Of a DNA stretch of 10,363 nucleotides, positions 1 to 8,344 are shown piece after piece. The notes beneath the pieces were generated by a model. It was given only the letters and a program-made list of their open reading frames with translations, made no database searches and was not told where the DNA came from. Within the stretch, counting starts at the first letter, position 1, and each line of letters starts with the position of its first letter. A program made the translations under genes and the position numbers. Origin of the DNA: Neocallimastix lanati (nom. inval.) (lineage: Eukaryota > Neocallimastigomycota > Neocallimastigomycetes > Neocallimastigales > Neocallimastigaceae); the NCBI GenBank assembly GCA_016946835.1, contig JACVTC010000747.1, positions 1 to 10,363 of the forward strand, written 5' to 3'.

Positions 1-96
1 AAAATTATACCTCATTTAACAAAGAACTTTTATTTGATTATTTATAATAATAATAATGAGAATAAGGACAAGAATAATTACAATAATAATAAATAA
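1..96 (+). CDS. Possible 3' end of a gene entering from the left edge
   Basis: The frame starting at base 1 is open for 31 codons and ends with TAA at 94-96. The predicted tail begins with a Pro-His-Leu-Thr stretch and ends in an Asn/Lys-rich run (NNNNENKDKNNYNNNK). Low-complexity Asn-rich ends like this are common in very A+T-rich genomes, and the second gene of this window also has Asn runs. No domain is recognisable. The other two forward frames are interrupted by stops. A run of 31 open codons can arise by chance at this base composition, so this is a tentative partial last exon. It would be confirmed if the sequence to the left of the window continues in the same frame or splices into it. 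Confidence 0.25.
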   Translation, partial: KIIPHLTKNFYLIIYNNNNENKDKNNYNNNK

Positions 97-763
97 TAGT
101 TAAAATTACGATTGATTATATTTAATATTATTTAAAAAAAAAATAAATAAATATATAACAGTTCATTTCACAAAGGCAATTTTATATATAATAAATATTA
201 AATAGTATTTCTATCTTTTCATTTATTTAAAATATATTTATTATTATTTTATTAATATTTTATTGTTATAGTTATTGTTAAATATATATAAATATAAAAA
301 AAAAAAAAAACGGTCATTCTATTTTTTTTTATTTTTTATATTTATTTTTTGGGGGGGAAATTTAAAAAAAAATTAATAAAAAAGATCTATCCTATTTAAT
401 ATATTTCTATATTAATAAATATTAAAAATGTTAATTATAGTTAATATCGTTGTATATTCAATTATAATATTATATTATATAAAATAGATAAAGATTTTAA
501 ATGACAAATTCATTTCATGTGCATATGCAGTTCATCTTTAAAAGGTTATACATAATATTAAATATATACAACTGTATATTTAATATCAATAATTTAACTG
601 TTGAAAGTTTTACTACAAATTATAAGAATAATATAGATAATTTGAAAATTTTCACTAAATAATTACGTATTAAATCAACAATAATACTTAATATTGTTTT
701 TTCTTTGGTTAATATTTTATCTGACAATTATTATTAATAACAAGAAAAAAAAAATAAAATATA

Positions 764-803
<40 letters not shown>

Positions 804-1159
804 AAATATAATTTATTGTATAAATAAAAACAAATAATAATATTATTATATAAAATATAAGATCATTTTATATAAATAATTAAATAATTTTGAAATAATT
901 ATTTATAGAATATGAAAAAAAAAAAAAAAACACATATTTATATATATATATTATTAATATTTTAGATTTTTATTCGCAAAAAAGTTTAATTAGTATGGGA
1001 ATAGTTTTATAGTTTCATTAAGTTTTTTTAATTTTTTTTTTTTTGGATATATCAATTATATTAGTACAAATATATTATGTCATATATTTATTATATAAAT
1101 TTATATTATTTTATATATTTATTATACTATTTGTACAATTTTATATTGTATTATATAAT
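97..1159. other. A+T-rich intergenic region
   Basis: This stretch is almost pure A and T with many short A and T runs, including a 37-base A run at 765-801 and an isolated run of seven G at 351-357. One 53-codon open frame (501-662, +) lies in it and is discussed as a finding; it is about what chance would give. A nine-base inverted repeat (GTACAAATA at 1064-1072, TATTTGTAC at 1128-1136) is present. No RNA gene or recognisable domain was seen. Confidence 0.6.
765..801 (+). repeat. Poly(A) homopolymer, 37 bases
   Basis: There are 37 consecutive A residues between ATAC and CTAAAT. No reverse-transcribed gene body precedes it, so there is no reason to call it a retroposon tail. Tracts like this exclude nucleosomes in other eukaryotes, and length variation is expected. 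Confidence 0.9.
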
Positions 1160-1567
1160 TATATATATCAGCCAGTATAAATAAAACCCATGTAATCATA
1201 TTATTTATGCAAGTTTAACCTAAAACCTATAATTAAATATAAGAGTAAAGTCATGGTTTGAATTATTTTTTGATGACATGATGTCATATACTAATTAATA
1301 ATTCATTGTTAATCTATAAAAATAAAAAGAAATGGATATAAGCAAATAAAAATTAAATATAGTTGATATTATTTTATTGGGTAAAAAGATTAAACTGGTG
1401 GTGAATCCATAGTTTATTTCAAGTAAGATTTAGAAGAATACTTTTTATACTTATTTTCAATAATTAGTTTATAATTTCACAATAATTTTTAAGTCATCAC
1501 TTAATACTATTTCATCATGAGCTCCTTCTGCATATATCAAAGAATTTTTAAAAATTATTGAATTAAT
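1160..1567 (-). pseudogene. Possible decayed coding relic, minus strand
   Basis: The base mix here is richer than its surroundings, and the minus strand gives three short coding-like open stretches in different frames. The first, at 1567-1469, contains EGAHDEIVLSDDLKIIV and ends in TAA. The second, at about 1420-1295, begins near NYGFTTSLIFLPNKIIS. The third, at about 1256-1165, starts with an ATG and later reads YDYMGFIYTG after an in-frame stop. The Asp/Glu/Gly content of the first piece is unlike chance translation of A/T sequence, which gives mostly Ile, Asn, Lys, Phe and Tyr. However, the plus strand over the same bases also gives short open text (for example APSAYIKEFLKIIELI), so the strand is not certain. 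No family was recognised. It could be a gene remnant, exons of an unrecognised spliced gene, or chance. Confidence 0.2.
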
Positions 1568-2721
1568 TTAAAAAAAAAATAAAATTTTTTTTTGAATTTG
1601 TATTTTTTTTTTTTTAAAAATTATCTTTTTAATATAAGATAAATTGATAGAAAGATTCTGTCAATTATTAAAAGTGTTTAACTTTGTTGTTATTTATAAA
1701 TACAAATTGGTCTTAGCCTTAATATAACTATTAAATTATTAATAATAAATATTAAATATTAAATATTAAATAATTATTAATAATAAATAATTAATAATAA
1801 ATAATAAATAATAATAAACAATAAATAATAATAAATAATAATAATAATAAATAGTATATAAGAAGAATAATGAAATAATTATTAATAACAACAAATAATT
1901 TATTTATTGGAAATCCTTATTAGTCTACTGAATAATATTGAAATGCATATATTTATTTGATATAATATTATGCAATATATAAAATTATATTGTAATATAA
2001 TACAAATATTAATTTATTATTATATTACATAAATATAAACTTATGTTAAAAATTTAAAAATAAAAATAAAAATAAAGTTCTATGAAAAAAATTTATTTTG
2101 GGTTTATTGAATATTCTCAAAATATAAAAAATGAATAAGCTTTTTTTTTCTAATATAAAACTGAGAATTACTTTGTTTTCTATTGTAAATAGTTTTTTTT
2201 TTTTTTTATTTTTTATAATTGTATTATGGTTAAAGCTATAGATTAAACAACAGTAACAAGCAACAGCTAAGTTCATTAAGGAAAATTTTTACTAAATTTT
2301 ATATTTTTTTATAGTTAATAAAAAAGTTTATAATATATTTAAATAATTCTTATTGACTAATAAATGATTAATATATTTTTATATATCTATACATTATTTA
2401 ATTATTACTCAATAATAATTTTATATAATGAATTAAAACTGGAAAAATTACAATATATATAGCAATAATAAATATATTATAAATATAAATATAAATATAT
2501 TATAAATATTATAAATATAAATATTAAAAATAGATAAAAGTGAGTTTGGTATAAAATTTTAATTAATTAAATTTGCAAAAAAAAGTGAAGTCATATTATT
2601 TTATTATTATATTTAGTTTAATATTTATTTAAAAGTTTAATTTATAATAAATTGAACTGAAGAGTAAAAAATATTATAGAATAAATTATAATAAAATTTA
2701 ATAAATTATAATAATAATAAT
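1568..2721. other. A+T-rich intergenic region with AAT-type repeats
   Basis: The region holds TAAATAT tandem units at 1746-1772, an irregular AAT/AATA microsatellite at 1773-1853, and a 23-base-spaced direct repeat in which the same 17 bases (AAATATATTATAAATAT) occur at 2470-2486 and 2493-2509. A short mixed-base patch at 2230-2276 (CAACAGTAACAAGCAACAG) gives a minus-strand ATG frame running to 2046, but its later part is only A/T-run translation. No gene is supported. Confidence 0.6.
1746..1853. repeat. TAAATAT heptamer units followed by AAT microsatellite
   Basis: The heptamer TAAATAT occurs in about 3.7 copies at 1746-1772. It then breaks down into an irregular mixture of AAT, AATA and AATAATTA units up to 1853. 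The variant units suggest an old, diverging array rather than a freshly expanded one. Confidence 0.8.
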
Positions 2722-2832
2722 TAAATAATAAATAATAAATAATAAATAATAAATAATAAATAATAAATAATAAATAATAAATAATAAATAATAAATAATA
2801 AATAAAAAATAAATAAATAAAAAATAAATAAA

Positions 2833-2863
<31 letters not shown>

Positions 2864-2870
2864 AAAAATA
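2722..2870. repeat. (TAAATAA)12 heptamer array followed by (AAAT)n
   Basis: Twelve perfect tandem copies of the heptamer TAAATAA fill 2722-2805. They are followed by an impure AAAT tetranucleotide array with occasional AAAAAT units to 2870. Perfect heptamers are less usual than the trinucleotide repeats around them. The same heptamer recurs in 3.7 copies at 4061-4086, and a one-base variant occurs at 1746-1772. Confidence 0.9.
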
Positions 2871-3099
2871 ATTGTGTCTATTTTTAGAATAGGAGAAATG
2901 GAATATTTTTGAAGATATTACACCACAATAGATGGTTGTACATAAGGCAAATAGAATTATTATTAGTTATTAAATTTTAAGTAAATTAAAATACTAATAT
3001 AAATGACAAGCTATTAGTTTACTATCTTTAATCTTCTTTATTAGAAATTTCTTCTATTCATAATAAACAATTAAACAAACAAATAATAAAATAATTCTG

Positions 3100-3103
<4 letters not shown>

Positions 3104-3139
<36 letters not shown>
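3104..3139. repeat. Perfect 36-bp AAT/ATT palindrome
   Basis: An AAT repeat runs directly into an ATT repeat, with the centre between 3121 and 3122, giving two perfectly complementary 18-base arms and no loop. The tract could extrude as a cruciform and is likely to be unstable. No protein-binding role is evident. Confidence 0.85.
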
Positions 3140-4060
3140 GATGTTGTTATTATAATTAGAATAAATTTAAAAAAAAATTCAATAATATTAATTGCAACAC
3201 ATTTATAAATAAGAATATATTATAGTAAAAAACGCTATATGCTTATTGATACTATAAAATAAGAAAACCATGATAATATTATAGAGTATACTTGATATAT
3301 CAAATTTAGAGAATTTAAATATATTAAAATAAAAGTTTTTCAGATTTATAAACTTACTTTTGTTTTTATGAGATAATTAATTATTATATTAGTTTATTTA
3401 TTTTATTTTTAATTTAATATTTCATGATAGAGGGTTAGAAAATTAAAAAATTTGACAATATTTAAATAGAAAATAAACAATAATATAACAAATATATAAA
3501 TAATGTATAAAACATGTAATATACGTATATTATCCATAAAATAAAATTATAAATATCAATATAATCTAATATATTATAAAAATAGTTGAATAAGGTTAAT
3601 GTATGAAGAAAAAAAGTATATTGATTATAAATTAGAAATTTACTTTTATTATATATAAAAATAAATAATTTATACTATCCATTAAATGTATAAATATATT
3701 ATTTTATACTAATTATAATATATAAATTAATTTATTAATAAATAGTTAAAAATTTTTATTTTATTTAAATTAAAATTGAATAATTTATATGGAATGTATT
3801 AGACCAAAAAAAATTAATATATTCTAATAATCTAAATAAAACATAAATTAAAAATACAATCCATTGAAGAAATTGAAGAAAGCATGATATATTCAAGTAT
3901 ATTGTGTATATATGAATTATATATTAGAATAATATAATAAATTATGAACTATAAAAGGCAAATTAAAGTTTTAATAGTAAATTTTAAAATTAAAAAAAAA
4001 TTTTTTTATAAGTTAGTATAATAAAATAATAAAGTAATTAATAAATAAATAAGGAAATAA

Positions 4061-4086
4061 TAAATAATAAATAATAAATAATAAAT
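4061..4086. repeat. TAAATAA heptamer, 3.7 copies
   Basis: Three full copies and one partial copy of the heptamer seen at 2722-2805 occur here. The shared unit at two places 1.3 kb apart suggests local duplication or a bias of the replication machinery toward this unit. Confidence 0.8.
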
Positions 4087-4335
4087 TATATTAAATAATA
4101 ATAATAGAAATATAATTAAAAAAATAAAACTATTGAATATTTATAACTATTATTAAATAATAAATATTAAATAGTATGTACTGAATAATATAACTAAATA
4201 TATAAATAAATAATAAAAAATAATATAAATTATAATAATTTAAAAGGGAAATCTTAATAAATATAAAGAGATAATTAAATAATTAATACAAAATGTTCAC
4301 TTGATTATTATTACCATAATTAATATTATTAATTA

Positions 4336-4344
<9 letters not shown>

Positions 4345-4379
<35 letters not shown>
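4345..4379 (+). repeat. Poly(T) homopolymer, 35 bases
   Basis: There are 35 consecutive T residues about 0.9 kb upstream of the F-box gene start. An A run of similar length lies about 0.4 kb past the end of that gene, in opposite orientation. Such tracts disfavour nucleosomes and may help define open promoter regions, but no core promoter motif can be named here. Confidence 0.9.
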
Positions 4380-4383
<4 letters not shown>

Positions 4384-5280
4384 AAACAAAACATTCTTTA
4401 GATAATAATATAATATCTATATAATTTCTCACTTTTTTCTCGTTTTAACTTTTTTTTATTTAATAAACGTTTTCTATTTTAAAATTTATTTAGTTTAATA
4501 TTACCCCTCTTTTTTATCATATATATTATATTTTTATTATTATAATAAATATTTTAATTTAATTTTTTTTATTCCTATTCTTTTATTTTTATTTTTTTTT
4601 ATTAAAATAAATAAATAAATAAAAAAATAAACTACCGAACCTTTATAAAAAATATTTTATTAAAATATATATAAGAGTTATATATTTTTATTCATGATAA
4701 TTAAACCTTTCAGTATTATTATCTTACTGATAAATATATCCTAATAATAATTTAAAATTCAAAAAATTGAATTATAAATAATATAAATAATATATATATG
4801 ATAATTAAAAAGTTTTTATTATTAAAATAACTTATGATAAGAAACCTAATAGACACTCTCTTCTAATTATAATATTAAATATTTTGTTTAAGGGAATATT
4901 TATTATTTAGAAATATATTAGGAAAATATATTTTTTATTTTTTAATTTAAAAAAAAAAAATTGAAAAGATAAAATCAACCCAATATTATAAATTAAATAA
5001 AATAAAATAAAATAAAAAATAAGAAACATAAAAAAAAAAAGTAAAACGGATATCGTATATGCTTTATTTAATTGTAATATGAAATATAACAAAATACATA
5101 CCTTTAATAAAAATTAAATATATATATATTATCAAATACAGAAATAATATATGAAGAAAGTAATTACTAGAAAAAACCCCTTTTTTAAAATCCTTTAAAA
5201 TATAAACATATTTTTAATTTTTATAATATAGAAATTAGTACTTTTAAAATAAGAATTTTATAATAAAAAAAATAATCAAA
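4380..5280. other. A/T-rich upstream region of the F-box gene
   Basis: Pyrimidine-rich text at 4420-4620 is followed by near-pure A/T sequence. About 100 bases before the ATG there is an AAAAAACCCCTTTTTT block (around 5173-5188) and two nearby TTTAAAAT copies. No TATA box can be separated from background at this composition. The ten-codon ATG frame at 4834 is not supported as a gene. Confidence 0.5.
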
Positions 5281-6642
5281 ATGAAAATGAACGTATCTAC
5301 CCAAACTCTTCTTAGTGAAGAAGTTATCGACCTATTATTAAAAAATTATATTGTAACTACAGGCCAAAGTCAAATTAAAGACTTATTTGCAGATTTTCTA
5401 CCTCAAGTAATAAAACTACAAAAAATACTGAAACAACAGCTCATGAGTTAATTAAAAAAGACAAAACTATAGCTCAAACTAGTAACGTGCAAAAGAAAGA
5501 GATAATTCAAAGTGAATGTAAATAATAATATACATGAATTAAAAATTTTAGAAATATATTAATGAAATAATCAATAATATGAATTAATATTAATTTAATA
5601 TAAATTTAAAAAATTATAATATTAAAAATAAATATATAATAATTTAATATTAATATATAATTTTAATCTATTAAATATATATATAAAAATATGAATATAT
5701 ATATATATATAGATATTTCAAAAATTCCATCAGATGTGGTTATTAAAATTTCTAAATATTTAACTGTTAAGATTTTATAAATTTTTCTATGGTAAAAATT
5801 TAAATTAAAATTTATCCAATAAAATTTTTAAATATTTATAAATATTAATAGTATTATTTTATTTATTAAATATTTTTTAATACATTTTATATTTATTAAT
5901 AACATATATTATTTAATAGACTTGTAAGAAGTTATATTCTAATATTAATAGCTCTTCTATTTGGTATAATTTTTTAAAAAGAGATTATTTGGAGGTAAGA
6001 AGAAAAAAAAAATACCTTTGTACATATTTAATAATTATTTAATATATGTTTATTTTATTTTATTTTTATATATGATAGATAATTTAGTAATCCTTAAATA
6101 TTTTATATTATTTTTAGGAATTTAATGCTATTGATAATCCAGTTGATTTATATGATATCTATAGATATTTTGGTAAATAATACTATTATATTTATAAAAA
6201 AGTAATAATGAATTATAAATTAAAGTATTAATATATATATATATTCAAATATATATTATTGTTTAGATACAAATACTTTATATGCCAAAAATTTATCAAT
6301 TGCAGAAATGGGTAAGAATTGGAAATTAGAAGGTGATGGTGCTGTATTAACTGATGTCTGTTGGTTTGATGTAAGTTGAAATTTTATCTACTTAAGATTT
6401 AAGTAAATATATATATATAAAACTAAAAATATATATATATATATACTTATTAATAAATATAAAATATAATAAAAAATTAGGTTAATGGTGAATTTAAATA
6501 TGTAACCAATGGTAATTATATTGTTAAATGCGTTGTAAAGATAGAAAATGTTTCTGGTGGTTTAGTTGGACTTGATTTTATTGCAAGATTTGAAGGGGCT
6601 GAAGAACAATATAAATATTCATTAAGTAAGGTGAATAATTAA
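5281..6642 (+). CDS. F-box protein with PP2/Nictaba-like domain, frame broken twice
   Basis: Six exons fit: 5281-5517, 5713-5791, 5920-5994, 6118-6172, 6267-6370 and 6481-6642. Donors are GTAAAT, GTAAAA, GTAAGA, GTAAAT and GTAAGT; all acceptors are ATAG or TTAG. With the two breaks bridged the product is about 237 residues. Residues 81-125 are an F-box (ISKIPSDVVIKISKYL, then TCKKLYS and IWYNFLKRDY), the Skp1-binding motif of SCF ubiquitin ligases. Residues 150-234 match the PP2/Nictaba family: LYAKNLSIAEMGKNWKL, then VCWFDVNGEF, then GNYIVKCVVKIE. Plant F-box-Nictaba proteins have the same order and can bind glycans; a sugar ligand here is inference. The frame fails at the T4 run 5394-5397 and at A5769-A5770; one extra base at each place restores it. 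The family's usual last strands with a Trp and GEF-type end are missing, so the C terminus is short. It may be a decaying pseudogene, or the sequence may carry two indel errors. The 5281 ATG opens the first frame; 5287 is an alternative. Confidence 0.78.
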
Positions 6643-6924
6643 TATATTTATTAATAATTATTAATAAATATATTAATAGATGAAAATAAAACAAAGATAA
6701 TAATAATAATAATAAAGTATTAGTAATTATATAAAAAAAATTATAAACTATTAAATATATTAATAAAATAAAAAAGCATATGGTAAGTACTTTAAAACGA
6801 ATAATTATTAACCTTAGTTTATAAAGATATACTATATATAAAGAAAATAAATAAATTTAATTGATATTTATCTTGAAACAAATCGATTTATCTAAAAGTA
6901 AAAAAACATCTCAGTAACTGACTT

Positions 6925-7006
6925 TTTTTCTTAATAAAATTAAATAATGATATTTTTATAATTTTAATAAATATATATAAGTTAAAAGTCTGTTTATTAA
7001 GAAAAA
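6925..7006. repeat. Inverted repeat, 14-bp perfect arms
   Basis: TTTTTCTTAATAAA at 6925-6938 is the exact reverse complement of TTTATTAAGAAAAA at 6993-7006, with 54 bases between. Transcription through it could form a hairpin. It lies about 280 bases past the F-box gene stop. Flanks show no target-site duplication, so a transposon origin is not supported. Confidence 0.7.
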
Positions 7007-7057
7007 CATTTGAATTTTTTTTTTAATATAATCTATATTTGTATGTATTAATAATTT

Positions 7058-7058
<1 letters not shown>

Positions 7059-7119
<61 letters not shown>
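7059..7119 (+). repeat. A34 run followed by (AT)14
   Basis: 34 A residues (7059-7092) run into 14 AT units (7092-7119, sharing one A), ending at GGAAAACC. The compound tract is prone to slippage and to assembly error. It is the counterpart of the T35 run upstream of the F-box gene. Confidence 0.9.
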
Positions 7120-8133
7120 GGAAAACCATTTATATACACTTTTTTTTTGAACTGATTTAAATTGATATAAATCTTTTGAATTTTTTCAATTTCAATAATA
7201 ATTGACTAATTTGAATATGTCAAAAATATTTGAATAAACTATATCATTTTAAGTTTACTTAGAAAAAACAAGTTTTAAATTACTTTCTTAATTAGTTGGA
7301 AAAAAATCTTAATAAATTTTTATTTTAAATTTTTTTTTTTTACTAAATTTTAATAATGGTAATTATAATTAATAATTAATTATAAAATTTTAATTATATT
7401 TTAGAAGTAATCTTATTAGTGATAGTTCCAATAAAATTTATAATATATTGTATTAATTTAATCCATAAAAGAATAGACAAGTGAAAAGTATTAAAAATAA
7501 TGAAATATACTTTAATAATCTTTTTGAAAATGTATTATATAATATATGTAATTAACATGTAATTATTTAAATTTAAGTTTATATATTCTTAAATATTTAT
7601 AATTTATTGTATTACATTTAGGTATTTATAATTAATCTTTTTTTTTTTTTTTTTTTTATTATATTTAAAAATTTTTTTAAAGGAATTCATTTTTTAATAT
7701 TTAATTATTTTTAATATAAAATAAAGTTAAGATATTTTACTTTATTATATAATATATAATTATTAATTCAAATAAGAGAAATGAATATTAAAATTAATAT
7801 AAAGAAATTAACTATACAATAGAAATAATTATTTGATATATAATTAAATATGTGTATATTAAATATAAAATAATTATATATATTTTATATATTATTAATA
7901 TAATATATAAAATATAATTATAATTATATTTAATAATAAAATTTTTATATCTTTTTTTTTCAGAAAAGGAAACAATTTTATTTCCTTCTTTTTTTGTTCT
8001 TTTTTTTTTTTTTCTTTCAAAATTTATTAAAAAAATAAAAATAAAAAAAAAAAAATAATAATAATTTCTTAGTTTTAATTTGAAATTTTAGTTTATTATT
8101 TTTTAAAAAAGCTGTTTATATTCTAAAAAATCT

Positions 8134-8134
<1 letters not shown>

Positions 8135-8161
<27 letters not shown>
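8135..8161. repeat. (TAA)9 microsatellite
   Basis: Nine TAA units in tandem lie about 400 bases upstream of the AZUL gene. It is typical of the trinucleotide repeats scattered through the non-coding parts of this window. Confidence 0.85.
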
Positions 8162-8165
<4 letters not shown>

Positions 8166-8245
8166 CAACAATTATAATAATAAAATTATATTAAATTTTA
8201 TTAGCAAGAATATAAAAAAATAGTAGTTTTTTTTTTTATAATATT

Positions 8246-8344
8246 TTATATAAAATAATATAATAATCTATTACGCTTTTGACACAAAGATTCCTTCTTA
8301 TTATCACAATAACCGAAATAATTAAATTCGCATTCACATACTTT
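8246..8344 (-). other. Cysteine-rich open stretch, possible exon relic
   Basis: On the minus strand 32 codons are open between stops at 8347-8345 and 8248-8246. The middle reads CECEFNYFGYCDNKKESLC, giving four Cys spaced C-x1-C-x7-C-x7-C, as in small disulfide-bonded extracellular modules. An AAAAAG just before it (8347-8342) could serve as a splice acceptor. The patch is clearly less A/T-rich than its surroundings. There is no start codon and no recognisable upstream exon, and the plus strand over it is also open (LLTQRFLLIITITEIIKFAF). It could be a fragment of a secreted-protein gene, an unrecognised exon, or simply the leader of the AZUL gene. Confidence 0.2.

Larger units (their letters stand above)
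2871..4344. other. Intergenic region with palindrome and coding-like islands
   Basis: The region holds a perfect AAT/ATT palindrome at 3104-3139, a short TAAATAA array at 4061-4086, and three patches of less biased sequence. At 2888-2980 (+) a frame of 30 codons containing GIFLKILHHNRWLYIRQIEL follows a TTTTTAG that resembles a splice acceptor. At about 3034-3090 (+) the text reads SSLLEISSIHNKQLNKQIIK. At 3836-3937 (+) there are 33 open codons containing QSIEEIEESMIYSS. None was recognised as a family and none has a start codon and exon joins that make a gene, so they are recorded as possible relics only. Confidence 0.5.

Noticed and set aside
1273-1287. ATGACAT-G-ATGTCAT inverted repeat as a bZIP operator
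   Set aside because: The seven-base arms are perfect, but no gene start is nearby and short palindromes are frequent in this sequence.
2046-2276. Minus-strand 76-codon ATG frame starting MNLAVACYCCLIYSF, signal-peptide-like
   Set aside because: Only the first 15 codons or so look mixed; the rest is Lys, Phe, Ile and Leu from A and T runs. No homologue is recognisable and this length is expected by chance here.
2722-2870. Telomere-like or CRISPR array
   Set aside because: The heptamer has no G-rich strand as telomeres do, and there are no spacers; it is a simple tandem repeat.
4907-5092. Minus-strand 61-codon hydrophobic frame
   Set aside because: Phe/Ile/Leu translation of A-rich sequence with no mixed codons.
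97-5280. tRNA or other structured RNA genes
   Set aside because: I looked for GTTCRA-type T-loop text and mixed-base clover-leaf arms and saw none; a covariance-model scan would be needed to exclude diverged ones.
5385-5405. Programmed ribosomal frameshift in the F-box gene
   Set aside because: There is no slippery heptamer or downstream structure, and a second similar break within the F-box makes indels the simpler explanation.
6925-7119. Transposon with terminal inverted repeats and poly(A) tail
   Set aside because: The 14-bp arms enclose only 54 bases, the A run lies outside them, and no transposase, reverse transcriptase or target duplication is visible.
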